From Laspinema palackyanum D2c (GTDB taxonomy: Bacteria; Cyanobacteriota; Cyanobacteriia; Cyanobacteriales; Laspinemataceae): a DNA stretch of 64,000 nt. The notes beneath the pieces were generated by a model. It saw only the letters and a program-made list of their open reading frames with translations. It ran no database searches and was not told the DNA's origin. The DNA is taken from the NCBI RefSeq assembly GCF_025370875.1, contig NZ_JAMXFD010000010.1, forward strand, positions 1 to 64,000, given 5' to 3'. Of this stretch, positions 42,426 through 51,714 are shown in pieces (position 1 is the stretch's first letter; every line of letters starts with the position of its first letter). The position numbers and the translations under genes are program-made.

Positions 42426-45400
42426 TTATCCTTTTTCATCCTTGTGAAATTGGTCCTGGTGAATGGGGAGTTCAAGGGTGAATTCCGTCCCTATCCCTGG
42501 GGTGGAGGTACATTGGAGTCCACCTTTGTGGCGATCCACCGTAATTTGATAGCTAGTGGCCAATCCTAACCCCGTCCCTTTCCCGATGGGTTTGGTGGTA
42601 AAAAAGGGGTCAAAGAGGTGGGGGAGGGCATTTTCTGCAACGCCACAGCCATTATCTTTAATCTGGATCGCAATGCGATCGCCCGGTAGAACCTGAGTCT
42701 GAATCCAGATTTTACCCAGTTCCTGGCGATTTTTCTGGCGAGAATACGCTTCATCAATAGCATCGATCGCATTGGTCAGAATATTGATAAACACCTGATT
42801 CAGTTCGCTGGCAAAACACTGGACCTTCGGAAGGGTTCCATAGTTTTTAATCACTTCAATTTCGGGACGATTCCCTTGAGAGTCTAACCGATTTTTCAGA
42901 ATCATTAAGCTACTCTCGATTCCCGAATGGATCTCTACATCTTTGAGGGCCGCTTCATCATACCGTGAAAAAGTCCGAAAGGAAGTCACAATTTCTCGGA
43001 TGCGAATCGCCCCCTGTTCCATTGAGTCTAAAAGTTTGGAAAAGTCTTCCTTCAAAAACTCTAAATCCACCTGCTCTACTTTATCCATAATCTCCGGCCC
43101 CGGATTCGGATAATGTTGGTCATAGAGTTCCACCACTTCTAGCAAATCCGACAGATATTCTCTAGCATGGATGATATTTCCAAAAATAAAACTAACGGGA
43201 TTATTAATTTCGTGAGCAATTCCGGCCACCAGTTGGCCCAGACTCGCCATTTTCTCACTTTGAATGAGTTGAGTTTGAGCTTTTTGGAGTTCTTTGAGGG
43301 TTTGTTCGAGTTTTTGCGATCGCGCCGTGGCGTCTTTATACAGTTGGGCCTGAGAAATGGCAATTTCCATGCAGTCCCGGACCGCCTCTAACAATTCAAA
43401 GTCCGAGGTTTTCCAGGTACGGGGTTCCCCCAAGGTGGCACAACAAATCACCCCTAACTTGCCATTATTTTTTCGCAGGGGAACTAACAAAATCGCACTG
43501 AAGCCCTGTTCTAAATAAATACTATGCCAGTCCGGATCCGGCGATTGGACCAAATCATCGCACCAGACCATTTCCCCTGCTGTCAATTGCCCATACAAAG
43601 AGTTATTTTCTGGAATCGGGTATTCTCCCAAGAAACTGTCTAAATTGGGCCGTTTAGCCTCTTGAATGCAAGACCAAACCGCAGTCGGTTCCGTTTCATG
43701 CCATAAAAAGTAACAGCGATCCAGAGTCAAAACCCGATGTAGTTCAGTTACCACCGTTTGCAGAATCCGATTCAGATCCAGGGAATTGCGAATTTGGGAA
43801 GTCAGCCGATTCAGCAGTTCCTCTCGGGCCACTTTTTCTCGCAGTTTAGCCTCACTTTTGAGTCGGTCAGATTCAGCTTGCTTGCGATCGCTGATATCTT
43901 CTACCACCGAAATCCAATAATTCCCGTCTTGCTCCATTGCCACAGTTAAATTCACCCAAATCCAGGTCTGATCCTGGCGAATGTAGCGCTTCTCAATGGA
44001 ATAATGAGTAATTTGCTCTCGCTTCACCTGCTGCGCCAATTCCCAATCTACATCTAAATCGTCGGGATGGGTAATCTCCTGAAAGGTCAGGGCTAACATT
44101 TTTGCTTTGGAATATCCCACAATGTCACAAAACCGTTGATTGATGCGAATAAACCGGCCCTCAAAATCCACATGAGCCACCCCCACTGCCGCTTGCTCAA
44201 AGGTCGTCCGAAAGCGCGCTTCACTGTCTTTTAAAGCCTGTTCTGCTTGTTTGCGATCGCTGATATCCGTGTTAATTTCTAAAATCGCCCGAGGATGATT
44301 CTGTTCATCCCGTTGCAAGGTCCAGCGACTTTCCACCACCACTGGAGTACCATCTCGCTTGGTATGGACCAACTCTCCTCGCCAATGCCCCTCGCGTAAA
44401 CAAATTGCCATAATTTCTGACAACGGTTCAGGAAACCGCGTCTGCAAAAACTCATGAATATATTCTCCCCTAACCTCGGTGAGACTCCATCCATATAATC
44501 GTTGAGCACCTTGATTCCAATATTCGATTTGGTTGTTTAAGTCACGAATGATAATCGAGTCATTCGCTTGGTCCAACATCTCGATCTGTTGACGCATCGA
44601 CTCTTCGGCCAACTTGCGATCGGTAATATCCAGAACCATCCCATCCCATAACATCGCACCATCGGGTTGAGGTGACTTTTTGGCAGCCCCTTGCAGCCAT
44701 TTCAGTTTTCCCGAACTGGTGATAATCCGCCACTGATAATACCATTCTTTCCCCGTTTGGGCCGCGCGGATGAAGGAGTCCGCAAATCCCGTACTATCCT
44801 CCGGATGAATGATCTGCCACATTAAGTGACAATTATTGAGGACTGCTTCGGGTTCGAGTTCATAAATCTCTCGACAAGCCGGGGAAACATAAGTAAAAAT
44901 ATCCTCCCCGGGTTGGTTCAAATACTGACGATATTGATAAACCATTCCAGGTAAAGTTTTCGCTAACCGTTCAAAGCGGGCTTCATATTCATGCAAAGCC
45001 GCTTCGGCGCGTTCCCGTTCCGCTTTCTCCTGTCTCACCTCATCTTTGAACGGGTGAATTTTACCTTGATCATCGGTAATTTCTGTGATAAAACCCATGA
45101 GGGAATGCGCCAGTCCCTTGCCATCCCGGACCAAATTCACCCGCAGGGAAACTCGGGCGATCGCCCCATCCTTTCTCAAATATCGTTTTTGTAGGGAATA
45201 GCTATCAATCTCGCCTTTGACTAATTTTTTGGCCCAGACTAATTCTCTATTCAAGTCCTCGGGGTGGGTCAGGTCCTCAAAACTTCGCGATCGCAACTCC
45301 TGCACTGTGTATCCGACGATCTGGCAGAATTTCTGATTCGCCTGCCAAATTTGACCCTCTAATCCACACTGCACCATACCCATCGGGGCTTGACTAAAGC

Positions 45401-45491
45401 TCACCTGCAACAAGGTTTCGCTCTCCTCAAGCCTTTTCTGGAGTTCAGCGTATTCTTTTTGCATCGCGACAAGTTGGGACTGTGTGACCAT
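42426..45491 (-). CDS. Multi-PAS / GAF sensor histidine kinase
   Basis: A 1021-residue cytoplasmic kinase without membrane helices. It has four PAS/PAC units (about 20-140, 165-290, 297-415 and 420-540), each ending in a DITDRK-like PAC signature, and a GAF domain (about 565-715). The H-box has H760 in LVAGIAHEINNPVSF, and the HATPase domain has NILTNAIDAID, KDNGCGV and GTGLGLATS. Redox, light or small-molecule sensing by the PAS/GAF domains is possible, but no cofactor residue is certain. It lies 172 bases upstream of the trifunctional kinase on the same strand and could be cotranscribed. Confidence 0.94.
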   Translation of the reverse strand: MVTQSQLVAMQKEYAELQKRLEESETLLQVSFSQAPMGMVQCGLEGQIWQANQKFCQIVGYTVQELRSRSFEDLTHPEDLNRELVWAKKLVKGEIDSYSLQKRYLRKDGAIARVSLRVNLVRDGKGLAHSLMGFITEITDDQGKIHPFKDEVRQEKAERERAEAALHEYEARFERLAKTLPGMVYQYRQYLNQPGEDIFTYVSPACREIYELEPEAVLNNCHLMWQIIHPEDSTGFADSFIRAAQTGKEWYYQWRIITSSGKLKWLQGAAKKSPQPDGAMLWDGMVLDITDRKLAEESMRQQIEMLDQANDSIIIRDLNNQIEYWNQGAQRLYGWSLTEVRGEYIHEFLQTRFPEPLSEIMAICLREGHWRGELVHTKRDGTPVVVESRWTLQRDEQNHPRAILEINTDISDRKQAEQALKDSEARFRTTFEQAAVGVAHVDFEGRFIRINQRFCDIVGYSKAKMLALTFQEITHPDDLDVDWELAQQVKREQITHYSIEKRYIRQDQTWIWVNLTVAMEQDGNYWISVVEDISDRKQAESDRLKSEAKLREKVAREELLNRLTSQIRNSLDLNRILQTVVTELHRVLTLDRCYFLWHETEPTAVWSCIQEAKRPNLDSFLGEYPIPENNSLYGQLTAGEMVWCDDLVQSPDPDWHSIYLEQGFSAILLVPLRKNNGKLGVICCATLGEPRTWKTSDFELLEAVRDCMEIAISQAQLYKDATARSQKLEQTLKELQKAQTQLIQSEKMASLGQLVAGIAHEINNPVSFIFGNIIHAREYLSDLLEVVELYDQHYPNPGPEIMDKVEQVDLEFLKEDFSKLLDSMEQGAIRIREIVTSFRTFSRYDEAALKDVEIHSGIESSLMILKNRLDSQGNRPEIEVIKNYGTLPKVQCFASELNQVFINILTNAIDAIDEAYSRQKNRQELGKIWIQTQVLPGDRIAIQIKDNGCGVAENALPHLFDPFFTTKPIGKGTGLGLATSYQITVDRHKGGLQCTSTPGIGTEFTLELPIHQDQFHKDEKG

Positions 45492-45880
45492 TGGAGCCTA
45501 CCTCACTCACTACATTTTTGGGAACAACTCGGAGGTTTCAACCGCTTTTGGACTCGCTACTCTCCGGAGTAGTCGGACTGATTTGATATCCCGCCCGCCT
45601 TACTCTTCCTATTTATTTCTTGAGAGACTTGACAAAATTTCTAAAAAATGTTTTAGAGCTTTTAAAAAAGTCTTTATATTTATTTTATGTTAATAATAAT
45701 ATCCTGTTTTATACCCAATCCGGTTATTACCCACCTGTTTTGTATTGAACTCCCAGAGGAGCAGATTTGTCCGTTGAGCCTCTCCCCCCTGCGTGGCGTT
45801 GACTGTTGGCAGACTATCCCAAACTATCCCACTACCAATCATGCACCAACGGCTTCATCCGTCCCTCGCAACCCCAGTTC

Positions 45881-45926
45881 ATACTAAATTCGGTACTGAT
45901 AGGTCTATCAGTACCGGATTTAGTAT
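45881..45926. repeat. Hairpin with 21-bp arms
   Basis: The arms (45881-45901 and 45906-45926) match at 20 of 21 positions around a GGTC loop. Both start ATACTAAAT and end with TACTGATA at the loop. There is no U-run. A related sequence, AATTCGGTTGTGATAGGTCT, occurs alone near 3296, so the element belongs to a dispersed family. Confidence 0.8.
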
Positions 45927-46085
45927 CATCTTCCCCAGAGACATCAACTGACCCTGCCGTTGCAATCAAGGGGGGATGATCCTGTTCGGGTTCCCGGCGC
46001 GATCGCCGGACTCAGCAGTTTCTATCGGTCCAAAACCGACCCTCGTCATTCCCCAGGGTTGAAAGAGTTTTGTAGCGATCAACTC

Positions 46086-46322
46086 TTAATCTGAAGCATT
46101 CATGACCTGTTCTGCCATTGCTGCGGCGACAGTATAGCTCATATTGCCATCGTGAGATTTCCCAAAGGGAAGATTGGGCGGTGGTTGCCGTTGAATTGAC
46201 CCCGCCAAGTCATAGATTCCCACCGATTTATTGGGGTCAGTTTGGGCATGGGGCTGACCACCCGGGGGATAAAATGGTTGGGTGCAGAATTTGTCCGGGG
46301 ATTTCTGAGGGGTGGACTCGGA
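46086..46322 (-). pseudogene. Possible gene remnant (startless frame)
   Basis: Reading the minus strand from a stop at 46323-46325 to TAA at 46086-46088 gives 78 codons of protein-like, Pro/Gln/Asn-rich sequence. It includes CTQPFYPPGGQPHAQTDPNK and YTVAAAMAEQVMNASD at the end. There is no start codon near its beginning, and an overlapping frame begins with ATG at about 46342 but stops early. A decayed or frameshifted small gene is possible; chance cannot be excluded. Confidence 0.2.
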
Positions 46323-46350
46323 TTAACCGAACAGGATTAAGCATGATTAC

Positions 46351-46533
46351 TTATTCAGGTAAGGCTTTATAAGTAGCAATTACGGCCAATAATAAGACTA
46401 CAGTCCAGGACCAACTGGGAATGGCGGCGATTAATAACCATACATCCCCAAAGATGGCGGCAAATAGCTCTAGGAAGTACGCGATCGCTATCGTGCCAAG
46501 GGCCAGGAGGATAACCGGGAATATCTCAGACAT
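46351..46533 (-). CDS. Small two-helix membrane protein (60 aa)
   Basis: ATG at 46533 is preceded by GAGGAA with five-base spacing, so I prefer it over the longer frame that would begin at 46566. The 60-residue product begins MSEIFPVILLALGTIAIAYF and continues through LELFAAIFGDVWLLIAAIPSWSWTVVLLLAVIATY, which gives two or three hydrophobic helices, and ends ALPE. No family recognised. It is likely a small inner-membrane or thylakoid protein. Confidence 0.6.
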   Translation of the reverse strand: MSEIFPVILLALGTIAIAYFLELFAAIFGDVWLLIAAIPSWSWTVVLLLAVIATYKALPE

Positions 46534-47072
46534 AACATTTCCTCGTCTAGTTCTCATACTCAGCAAGGCGATCCCTCGCTGGTCTTTGCTTTTCTCTTCT
46601 GTAACAGATTATAAAGCAAAAGTTACAAAAGTCCAAAAAATCGGTTAAGAATTATTAAGTTAAGGGGCCGATCAATGGAGATTAGCTATAATTAAGAGTT
46701 GAGTAGAAACAAGCACCTGAATTGCCGAGGGTGGGTAGATTCTCCCTGAATTCAGAAGGATGGGCGGTTGGATGGGCCCATCGGTTCTAATATTTACAGC
46801 CTAAGCGGTTTAAACCCTTTGATAGAGAAAACTAGGACAGTTTGAGATTTGGCTGGAACCGCTGATTTTTCTCTGAGACGCGATCGCCCTCAATCCGGTT
46901 TCTTTCCTTTTAGTTTACACAGCAAAACGACCCAATTAACTCAGTAATAATACTTATTAAAAAGGGAACTCCATCATCATCGCTTACAAAGAGACTCCCC
47001 GGATATAATCCGCTGAAAATTCAACCCCACAGGGACAGTGCGGTGAAGGGTGGGGGTCAACTCATCCTTGCC
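46534..47072. other. Intergenic stretch, orphan promoter-like sequence
   Basis: About 540 bases. A TATAAT at about 46687-46692 points rightward into about 370 bases with no gene, so an untranslated RNA is conceivable, but no known family or strong structure was recognised. Confidence 0.4.
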
Positions 47073-48968
47073 CTAAACGGTGTCAGAGGTGGCTAAATTA
47101 ATCCCTTTAACCGATTCAGACTCGGGAGTGAGCGTCGCCTCTTTGACCCGTTCCGGAGAAAGGGTACTGCGGGCGATCGCCTGTAACAGAGGATTTTCTG
47201 TGGCGAGTTTTCGGTAAGCGATAAACTCAAAAATTTGTTCCGCCCGAAGTCCATACTCAATCCGGCGCTGATACACTCGCCAAATCGCAATTAGAGGGAG
47301 AATCTCCAGGGCTTTCAAATCCACCCACTGTCCCCCCCGTTCTCCTGCGAACTGTTGCAGATAACGGGATGCTTGCCAATGCGGGGGAATCACCTGCTCG
47401 TAAGGGCGAACTAAACAGCCACAGGTGAGATCAAAAGTTTCATATTGAACCAACCGTTTTAAAGCCGCTTCCACTTTTTGGCTCTGCATCTCTTGGAGGA
47501 TCGCCACACCCAGGGTGGATAAACGGCCATTCTCACGAGTGGTCAAGGTAAAGTGAATATAACCGCGATTGTGGCGATCGCCCTGAATGCGATCGCTCAC
47601 AGACTCCACTGCCACCCCAGCAATCTTCTGTCCCAGAACCCGTTGGAACCCAAAATAAATCCCCTGAGCGACTGTCCCATTATCGAGCCCAGAGTCCGGA
47701 GTCGCGGGAAAATTTTGTTCCCGTTCAAACGCCGCTTCCACCTGTTCAAAGGGGTCTTCTTCCACCGGATGGAAATTTTCCGCACACCATTCCAAAATCT
47801 CCCGCACTGACAACTGTTCCCGCGCTAACGCCCTCAATTGACCCGCTTCAAAGGGATAAACCGGGTTAGGTGGGGTTAAATGGTAGTGTTCATAAAACCC
47901 TTGTAACCAGAGGCGCACCAACTCCACAATGCCATCAGGACTGATTTGGTATAACTGCATCGGTTCACCTTGTTTGCACAGGTAATTGGCGATTCCCGGG
48001 GGCAGCGCTTGGACCTTATTGCGCCAAGTTTCCTCCGTCATGACGCTGAATAGGACCAATCCCTGTTCTAGGGAGGCGCGAGGCAAGGTATCCCAGATTC
48101 GTTTAATAATGCTGGCAACCACCCGTTCTCGTTTTAACCCCGTATCGCTTTTATCTGCCGCCTCCAACTCGTCAAAACATATTATTAGGGGGTAATAAGC
48201 ACTAATTAGGGTTAAGGTATGCATGAGGATTTCCCAGGCATCGGCATCGCGGGAGTCTCGGGACCGATTGGGTAAACCGAGTTCCGTGGCTTTAGAAGGG
48301 GCGATCGCCATCCCGGACAACCATTTAATACTGTAGGGGGCTTCCGTGCTAGAGAGGGTCCAGATAATCCCCCGGACAATATCCGGATCGGCGAGATCCG
48401 GTTTAAGTTTGCAGAATCCTTCCGTGAGTTGAGTCACCCAAGTTTGATTTTTAGCCCGGGTGTGATTGTTGAGTTTGGCAATCAGTTCGGAGGGAGAAAA
48501 GGTCCGTGCATTGGAGTCGATCGCATGAATGGCATGATTGGCGATCGCTGCCGCTAGGCATTGCCACTGCATGACGCCCCCTTGACCGGCATAGCGTAAA
48601 CTCTCCACCACCCGCTGATGAAATTGATAGCGCAGGAGGTTTAAATCGGTTAATTGACCGGCATTGATATAAACGAACAATGCACTATCATCTTGTTGGA
48701 CCTGATGACGCAGGGTGCTGATCAGATGACTTTTGCCCATACCGGGATTCCCGGTTACGGCGATCGCATTCAGAGCAGAACGACCTTGGCGAGAGCGCTC
48801 AAGGGCTTGAAAAACCACCTGACGAATGCGATCGTTCAAGCTATTGAGATTGGGAAGGTCATCCCGCCAAATTTCGCGATCGCTGACCGATGCCGGGTAA
48901 GGGAAAGGATTCTGAGCGGCGATCGCCGCATTGAGGTCTTTAATCGAAGAAATAGAACAACTATCCAT
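47073..48968 (-). CDS. AAA+/STAND-like ATPase of unknown role
   Basis: A 631-residue protein with an N-terminal P-loop ATPase domain: Walker A TGNPGMGKSHLIS near residue 72 and Walker B YYPLIICFDELEAADK near 270. An Arg-finger-like KRERVVASIIKRIW follows. The later half is helical, with a sensor-like FPATPDSG linker and LTTRENGRLSTLGVAILQEM. It resembles ORC/Cdc6-like or KAP-type ATPases that gather DNA or membrane clients, but I cannot name a family. There is no partner gene in an operon. Cytoplasmic. Confidence 0.65.
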   Translation of the reverse strand: MDSCSISSIKDLNAAIAAQNPFPYPASVSDREIWRDDLPNLNSLNDRIRQVVFQALERSRQGRSALNAIAVTGNPGMGKSHLISTLRHQVQQDDSALFVYINAGQLTDLNLLRYQFHQRVVESLRYAGQGGVMQWQCLAAAIANHAIHAIDSNARTFSPSELIAKLNNHTRAKNQTWVTQLTEGFCKLKPDLADPDIVRGIIWTLSSTEAPYSIKWLSGMAIAPSKATELGLPNRSRDSRDADAWEILMHTLTLISAYYPLIICFDELEAADKSDTGLKRERVVASIIKRIWDTLPRASLEQGLVLFSVMTEETWRNKVQALPPGIANYLCKQGEPMQLYQISPDGIVELVRLWLQGFYEHYHLTPPNPVYPFEAGQLRALAREQLSVREILEWCAENFHPVEEDPFEQVEAAFEREQNFPATPDSGLDNGTVAQGIYFGFQRVLGQKIAGVAVESVSDRIQGDRHNRGYIHFTLTTRENGRLSTLGVAILQEMQSQKVEAALKRLVQYETFDLTCGCLVRPYEQVIPPHWQASRYLQQFAGERGGQWVDLKALEILPLIAIWRVYQRRIEYGLRAEQIFEFIAYRKLATENPLLQAIARSTLSPERVKEATLTPESESVKGINLATSDTV

Positions 48969-49280
48969 AGCAAAACGTATAAAGGAGCAAACCGAATTCA
49001 GATTCAGCTCTTACTTAAAGTGTGCCGCGAAACTCATTTAACCTGACACAATGCCCATCGGTTCTCTAGTCCCACCCCTTTCTCGGGCGTCGGTACAGAA
49101 TCAAATCCATAGAAAGGATCACAAAAGGATAAGAAACCGGGTTTCTGGTCCAAATTGGTGACTCATGAACAGGGATGTCCCCTAGAAACCTGGTTTCTAA
49201 TTGCGACTGAACCGACTCCCTAGGTCCCGAAGGCGATCGCCCGTTCCCTTAGAAACCTCCGATTTGCCAACCCACTTGCC
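48969..49280. other. Intergenic stretch with an AGAAACC repeat pair
   Basis: About 312 bases between two minus-strand genes. It holds hairpins AGAAACCGGGTTTCT (49132-49146) and AGAAACCTGGTTTCT (49184-49198), one REPIN-like unit, and a degenerate third copy near 49251. No gene was seen. Confidence 0.7.
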
Positions 49281-50264
49281 TTAACCCAAGGTACTGCCTG
49301 ATAAAATTTCGTGAGCTTGCTTGAGATGCTGGGCAACGGATTCAGCAGAAGCCTGGAAAGCCGCCCGTTCTCCCTCATCCAGTTCGAGTTCTAACACCTG
49401 AGCAATCCCTCGACGTCCTAACTGGCAAGGAACCCCGATGAACAAATCGCGTAACCCATATTCACCCTGAAGATAAGCCGCAGCCGGAACGATTCGCGAC
49501 TGGTCAAGCAAAATCGCTTCAATCATCAGACTCACCGAAGAGGCTGGAGCAAAATAAGCACTCCCGGTCTTCATTAATTCTACGATTTCCGTGCCCCCAT
49601 TGCGCGTGCGTTCCACAATTCGCTCAATGGTTTGAGCATCCAGCAGTTCCATCAAGGGAATCCCATCAACCGTCGTGTAGCGGGGCAGGGGGACCATTAA
49701 TTGTCCGTGATCTCCCAGGACCATTGCCTTGATATCCTGGATTGACACTCCTAGTTCCATCGAAATAAAAGTTTTAAACCGCGCCGCATCCAGAACTCCG
49801 GCCATACCAATCACCCGACGGCAGGGGAGTTGAGTCGTTTCCCAGGCAACGTAGGTCATCACATCGAGGGGGTTGGTGACCACAATTAAGATGGCTTCAG
49901 GCGATCGGGCGATCGCCTCCTTAGCTGCTGTCTTAACAATCTTGGCATTAATCTCAATCAAATCATCGCGATTCATCCCGGGTTTGCGAGGACGACCGGC
50001 AGTGATTACCACAATATCCGAGTTCGCCGTATCATCATAATCATTGGTCCCCACAATTTGCCGGTCATGACCCTCCACCCCCCTGGCTTCCATCAAGTCC
50101 AGGGCCAGCCCTTGGGGCATCCCTTCCAGGACATCCAACATCACCACATCGGCTAAATTTTTTTCGGCCACTCGCTGGGCGAGGGTACTGCCAACTTTAC
50201 CCGCACCAATAATGGAAACACGAGCTTGATGACAAGAGGGAGGAAAAAAGGGAGAGGAGGACAT
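49281..50264 (-). CDS. mdh: Malate dehydrogenase
   Basis: A 327-residue LDH-like malate dehydrogenase that interconverts malate and oxaloacetate with NAD. The Rossmann motif is VSIIGAGKVGSTLAQ (16-30). The substrate loop is RPRKPGMNRDDL (91-102), with arginine R93 where the lactate dehydrogenase in this window has glutamine, plus R99. The catalytic histidine lies in GDHGQLMVPL. ATG 50264 is followed by a short Ser/Pro-rich leader. The gene lies 30 bases downstream of ndhO on the same strand and may be cotranscribed, linking NADH metabolism genes. Confidence 0.93.
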   Translation of the reverse strand: MSSSPFFPPSCHQARVSIIGAGKVGSTLAQRVAEKNLADVVMLDVLEGMPQGLALDLMEARGVEGHDRQIVGTNDYDDTANSDIVVITAGRPRKPGMNRDDLIEINAKIVKTAAKEAIARSPEAILIVVTNPLDVMTYVAWETTQLPCRRVIGMAGVLDAARFKTFISMELGVSIQDIKAMVLGDHGQLMVPLPRYTTVDGIPLMELLDAQTIERIVERTRNGGTEIVELMKTGSAYFAPASSVSLMIEAILLDQSRIVPAAAYLQGEYGLRDLFIGVPCQLGRRGIAQVLELELDEGERAAFQASAESVAQHLKQAHEILSGSTLG

Positions 50265-50294
50265 GATTAATATAACCGTTGAACAGTTTAGGGT

Positions 50295-50510
50295 TTACTT
50301 GAATTCTTCGAGTTGGTCGATTCGCAGCCAGACATTCGGGGCAGGCATCTGACCAAACTTGATCAGGGCATAGTCCCCATTCATGTCTACAACTTCCCCT
50401 TTAGTTTCAAAAATATAGCTGGGGAAGCGCGAATCACTAGCGCTTGCTTCTAAACTATTGTCCAACGTTTCGCGAACGGCGCGAACCATACTACCTTTTT
50501 TAACTGCCAT
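50295..50510 (-). CDS. ndhO: NAD(P)H-quinone oxidoreductase subunit O
   Basis: A 71-residue NdhO, a cyanobacterial/chloroplast-specific subunit of the NDH-1 complex on thylakoids, which serves cyclic electron flow, respiration and CO2 uptake. The sequence [23 protein letters not shown]...[25 protein letters not shown]...[13 protein letters not shown] is characteristic throughout. The start is ATG 50510; the frame is open further upstream through the repeat region but that part is not NdhO. The stop is 30 bases before mdh. Confidence 0.95.
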   Translation of the reverse strand: MAVKKGSMVRAVRETLDNSLEASASDSRFPSYIFETKGEVVDMNGDYALIKFGQMPAPNVWLRIDQLEEFK

Positions 50511-50601
50511 AACTTGCTGTGCACTGTTTAAAACGCTTTCTCTCCTTAATTTTAATCCCTTCCGGGGTCGGGGGATGGGGGAGAGACGGGAGATCGGGAG
50601 G

Positions 50602-50822
50602 ATGTTTGTAGTAACGACTGAAGTCGTTACTACAAACATGAACCCCCATCTCCCTATTTTTACCGCTGACAATTGTGCGCGTGATTTGGCTAACGCCAAC
50701 TCATGCGGGAACGACTGAAGTCGTTACTACGAACATGAGCCCCCATCTCCCTCTTCTTACCGCTGACTATTGTGCGCGTGATTTGGCTAACGCCAACTCA
50801 TGCGGGAACGACTGAAGTCGTT
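50602..50822. repeat. 97-bp tandem repeat with AACGACT palindromes
   Basis: AACGACTGAAGTCGTT occurs at 50613 (inside a perfect 18-bp-arm palindrome, 50602-50639), 50710 and 50807, a spacing of exactly 97 bases each time. Between them the unit carries a second hairpin, GCGTGATTTGGC-TAAC-GCCAACTCATGC (50679-50706 and 50776-50803, one mismatch). The block sits between ndhO and mutM. Confidence 0.88.
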
Positions 50823-50853
50823 ACTACGAACATGAATCCCAATCCCCCATCCT

Positions 50854-51711
50854 CTAACTCTGACAATTGGGGCAGAAATGGCTAGAACGTCCCGTGAGTT
50901 TAAGCCGATGGAGGGGACTACCACAGACGCGACAAGGTTGCCCAGCGCGATTGTAAACCCAAGCGACTCCGGCATAGTTCCCATTAACACCGCTGACGTT
51001 GAGAAAATTGCTGAAGGTGCTTCCCCCGGCAGCGATCGCCGTTTGCAAAACTTCAATAATCTGGCTATGCAGTCGCTCAATTTCTGCCCCACTCAGGTGA
51101 GCACAGAGTTTGGTGGGCAAAATCCCACTCAGGAACAGACTTTCGTCGGCATAAATATTCCCCACCCCCGCCACAATGGTTTGGTCCAGGAGGGCGGTTT
51201 TAATCGCTTTTTGACGCTTGTGAAGTTGGCGCGTCAGGTATTCAACCGAAAATTCAGGGGAAAAGGGTTCCGGTCCTAATTTGGCTAATCCGGTGATGAT
51301 TGAGGGGGTGGGGATATTTGGGGGGACCCACCACATTTGACCGAAGGTGCGTTGATCCACAAATCGCAATTCCCGATCGCCCTCGAAGAATAGGCGCACT
51401 CGGGTATGTTTTTGCAAGGGTTCCTCTCGCTGGACCCATAACAGTTGCCCGGTCATTCGCAGATGGACTCCTAAACTGCCTCGGTGAGCCCCATCGGAAT
51501 CCGGTGATTGGGAGAGTTGCGCCACGAGATATTTACCTCGACGCTGCCAGGAGGCGATCGCGCATCCCTGGACTCCCGCCAAAAAATCTTTAGGTGAAAC
51601 TGGGTGGCCGATGGTTCGCGTCAGCAAAACATCGCCACCCAGAATACTCGTACCGAGGGTTAATTGATTTAACCCTCGACACACTGTTTCAACTTCAGGA
51701 AGTTCCGGCAC
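50854..51711 (-). CDS. mutM: Formamidopyrimidine-DNA glycosylase (Fpg/MutM)
   Basis: A 285-residue base-excision repair enzyme that removes 8-oxoguanine and formamidopyrimidines. It starts at GTG and carries the N-terminal catalytic PELPEVE (P2, E3), the conserved lysine in RRGKYLVAQL, the QRTFGQMWW loop region, the H2TH helix DQTIVAGVGNIYADE, and a C-terminal zinc finger C-x2-C...C-x2-C (CRVCG...FCPNCQ). The GTG lies three bases after the psaE stop on the same strand, so translation is probably linked to psaE. That pairing suits oxidative damage in photosynthetic cells. Confidence 0.96.
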   Translation of the reverse strand: MPELPEVETVCRGLNQLTLGTSILGGDVLLTRTIGHPVSPKDFLAGVQGCAIASWQRRGKYLVAQLSQSPDSDGAHRGSLGVHLRMTGQLLWVQREEPLQKHTRVRLFFEGDRELRFVDQRTFGQMWWVPPNIPTPSIITGLAKLGPEPFSPEFSVEYLTRQLHKRQKAIKTALLDQTIVAGVGNIYADESLFLSGILPTKLCAHLSGAEIERLHSQIIEVLQTAIAAGGSTFSNFLNVSGVNGNYAGVAWVYNRAGQPCRVCGSPLHRLKLTGRSSHFCPNCQS

Positions 51712-51714
51712 CCG

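Larger units (their letters stand above)
45492..46350. other. Long intergenic stretch with a large hairpin and a degenerate frame
   Basis: About 860 bases. An A/T-rich block (45600-45700) should hold the kinase promoter. A 21-bp-arm hairpin (45881-45926) and a coding-like but startless minus-strand frame (46086-46322) are listed separately. No intact gene was recognised. Confidence 0.5.

Noticed and set aside
46687-47072. Possible small RNA after an orphan TATAAT
   Set aside because: No known RNA signature, no clear terminator and no strong fold; left as an intergenic note only.
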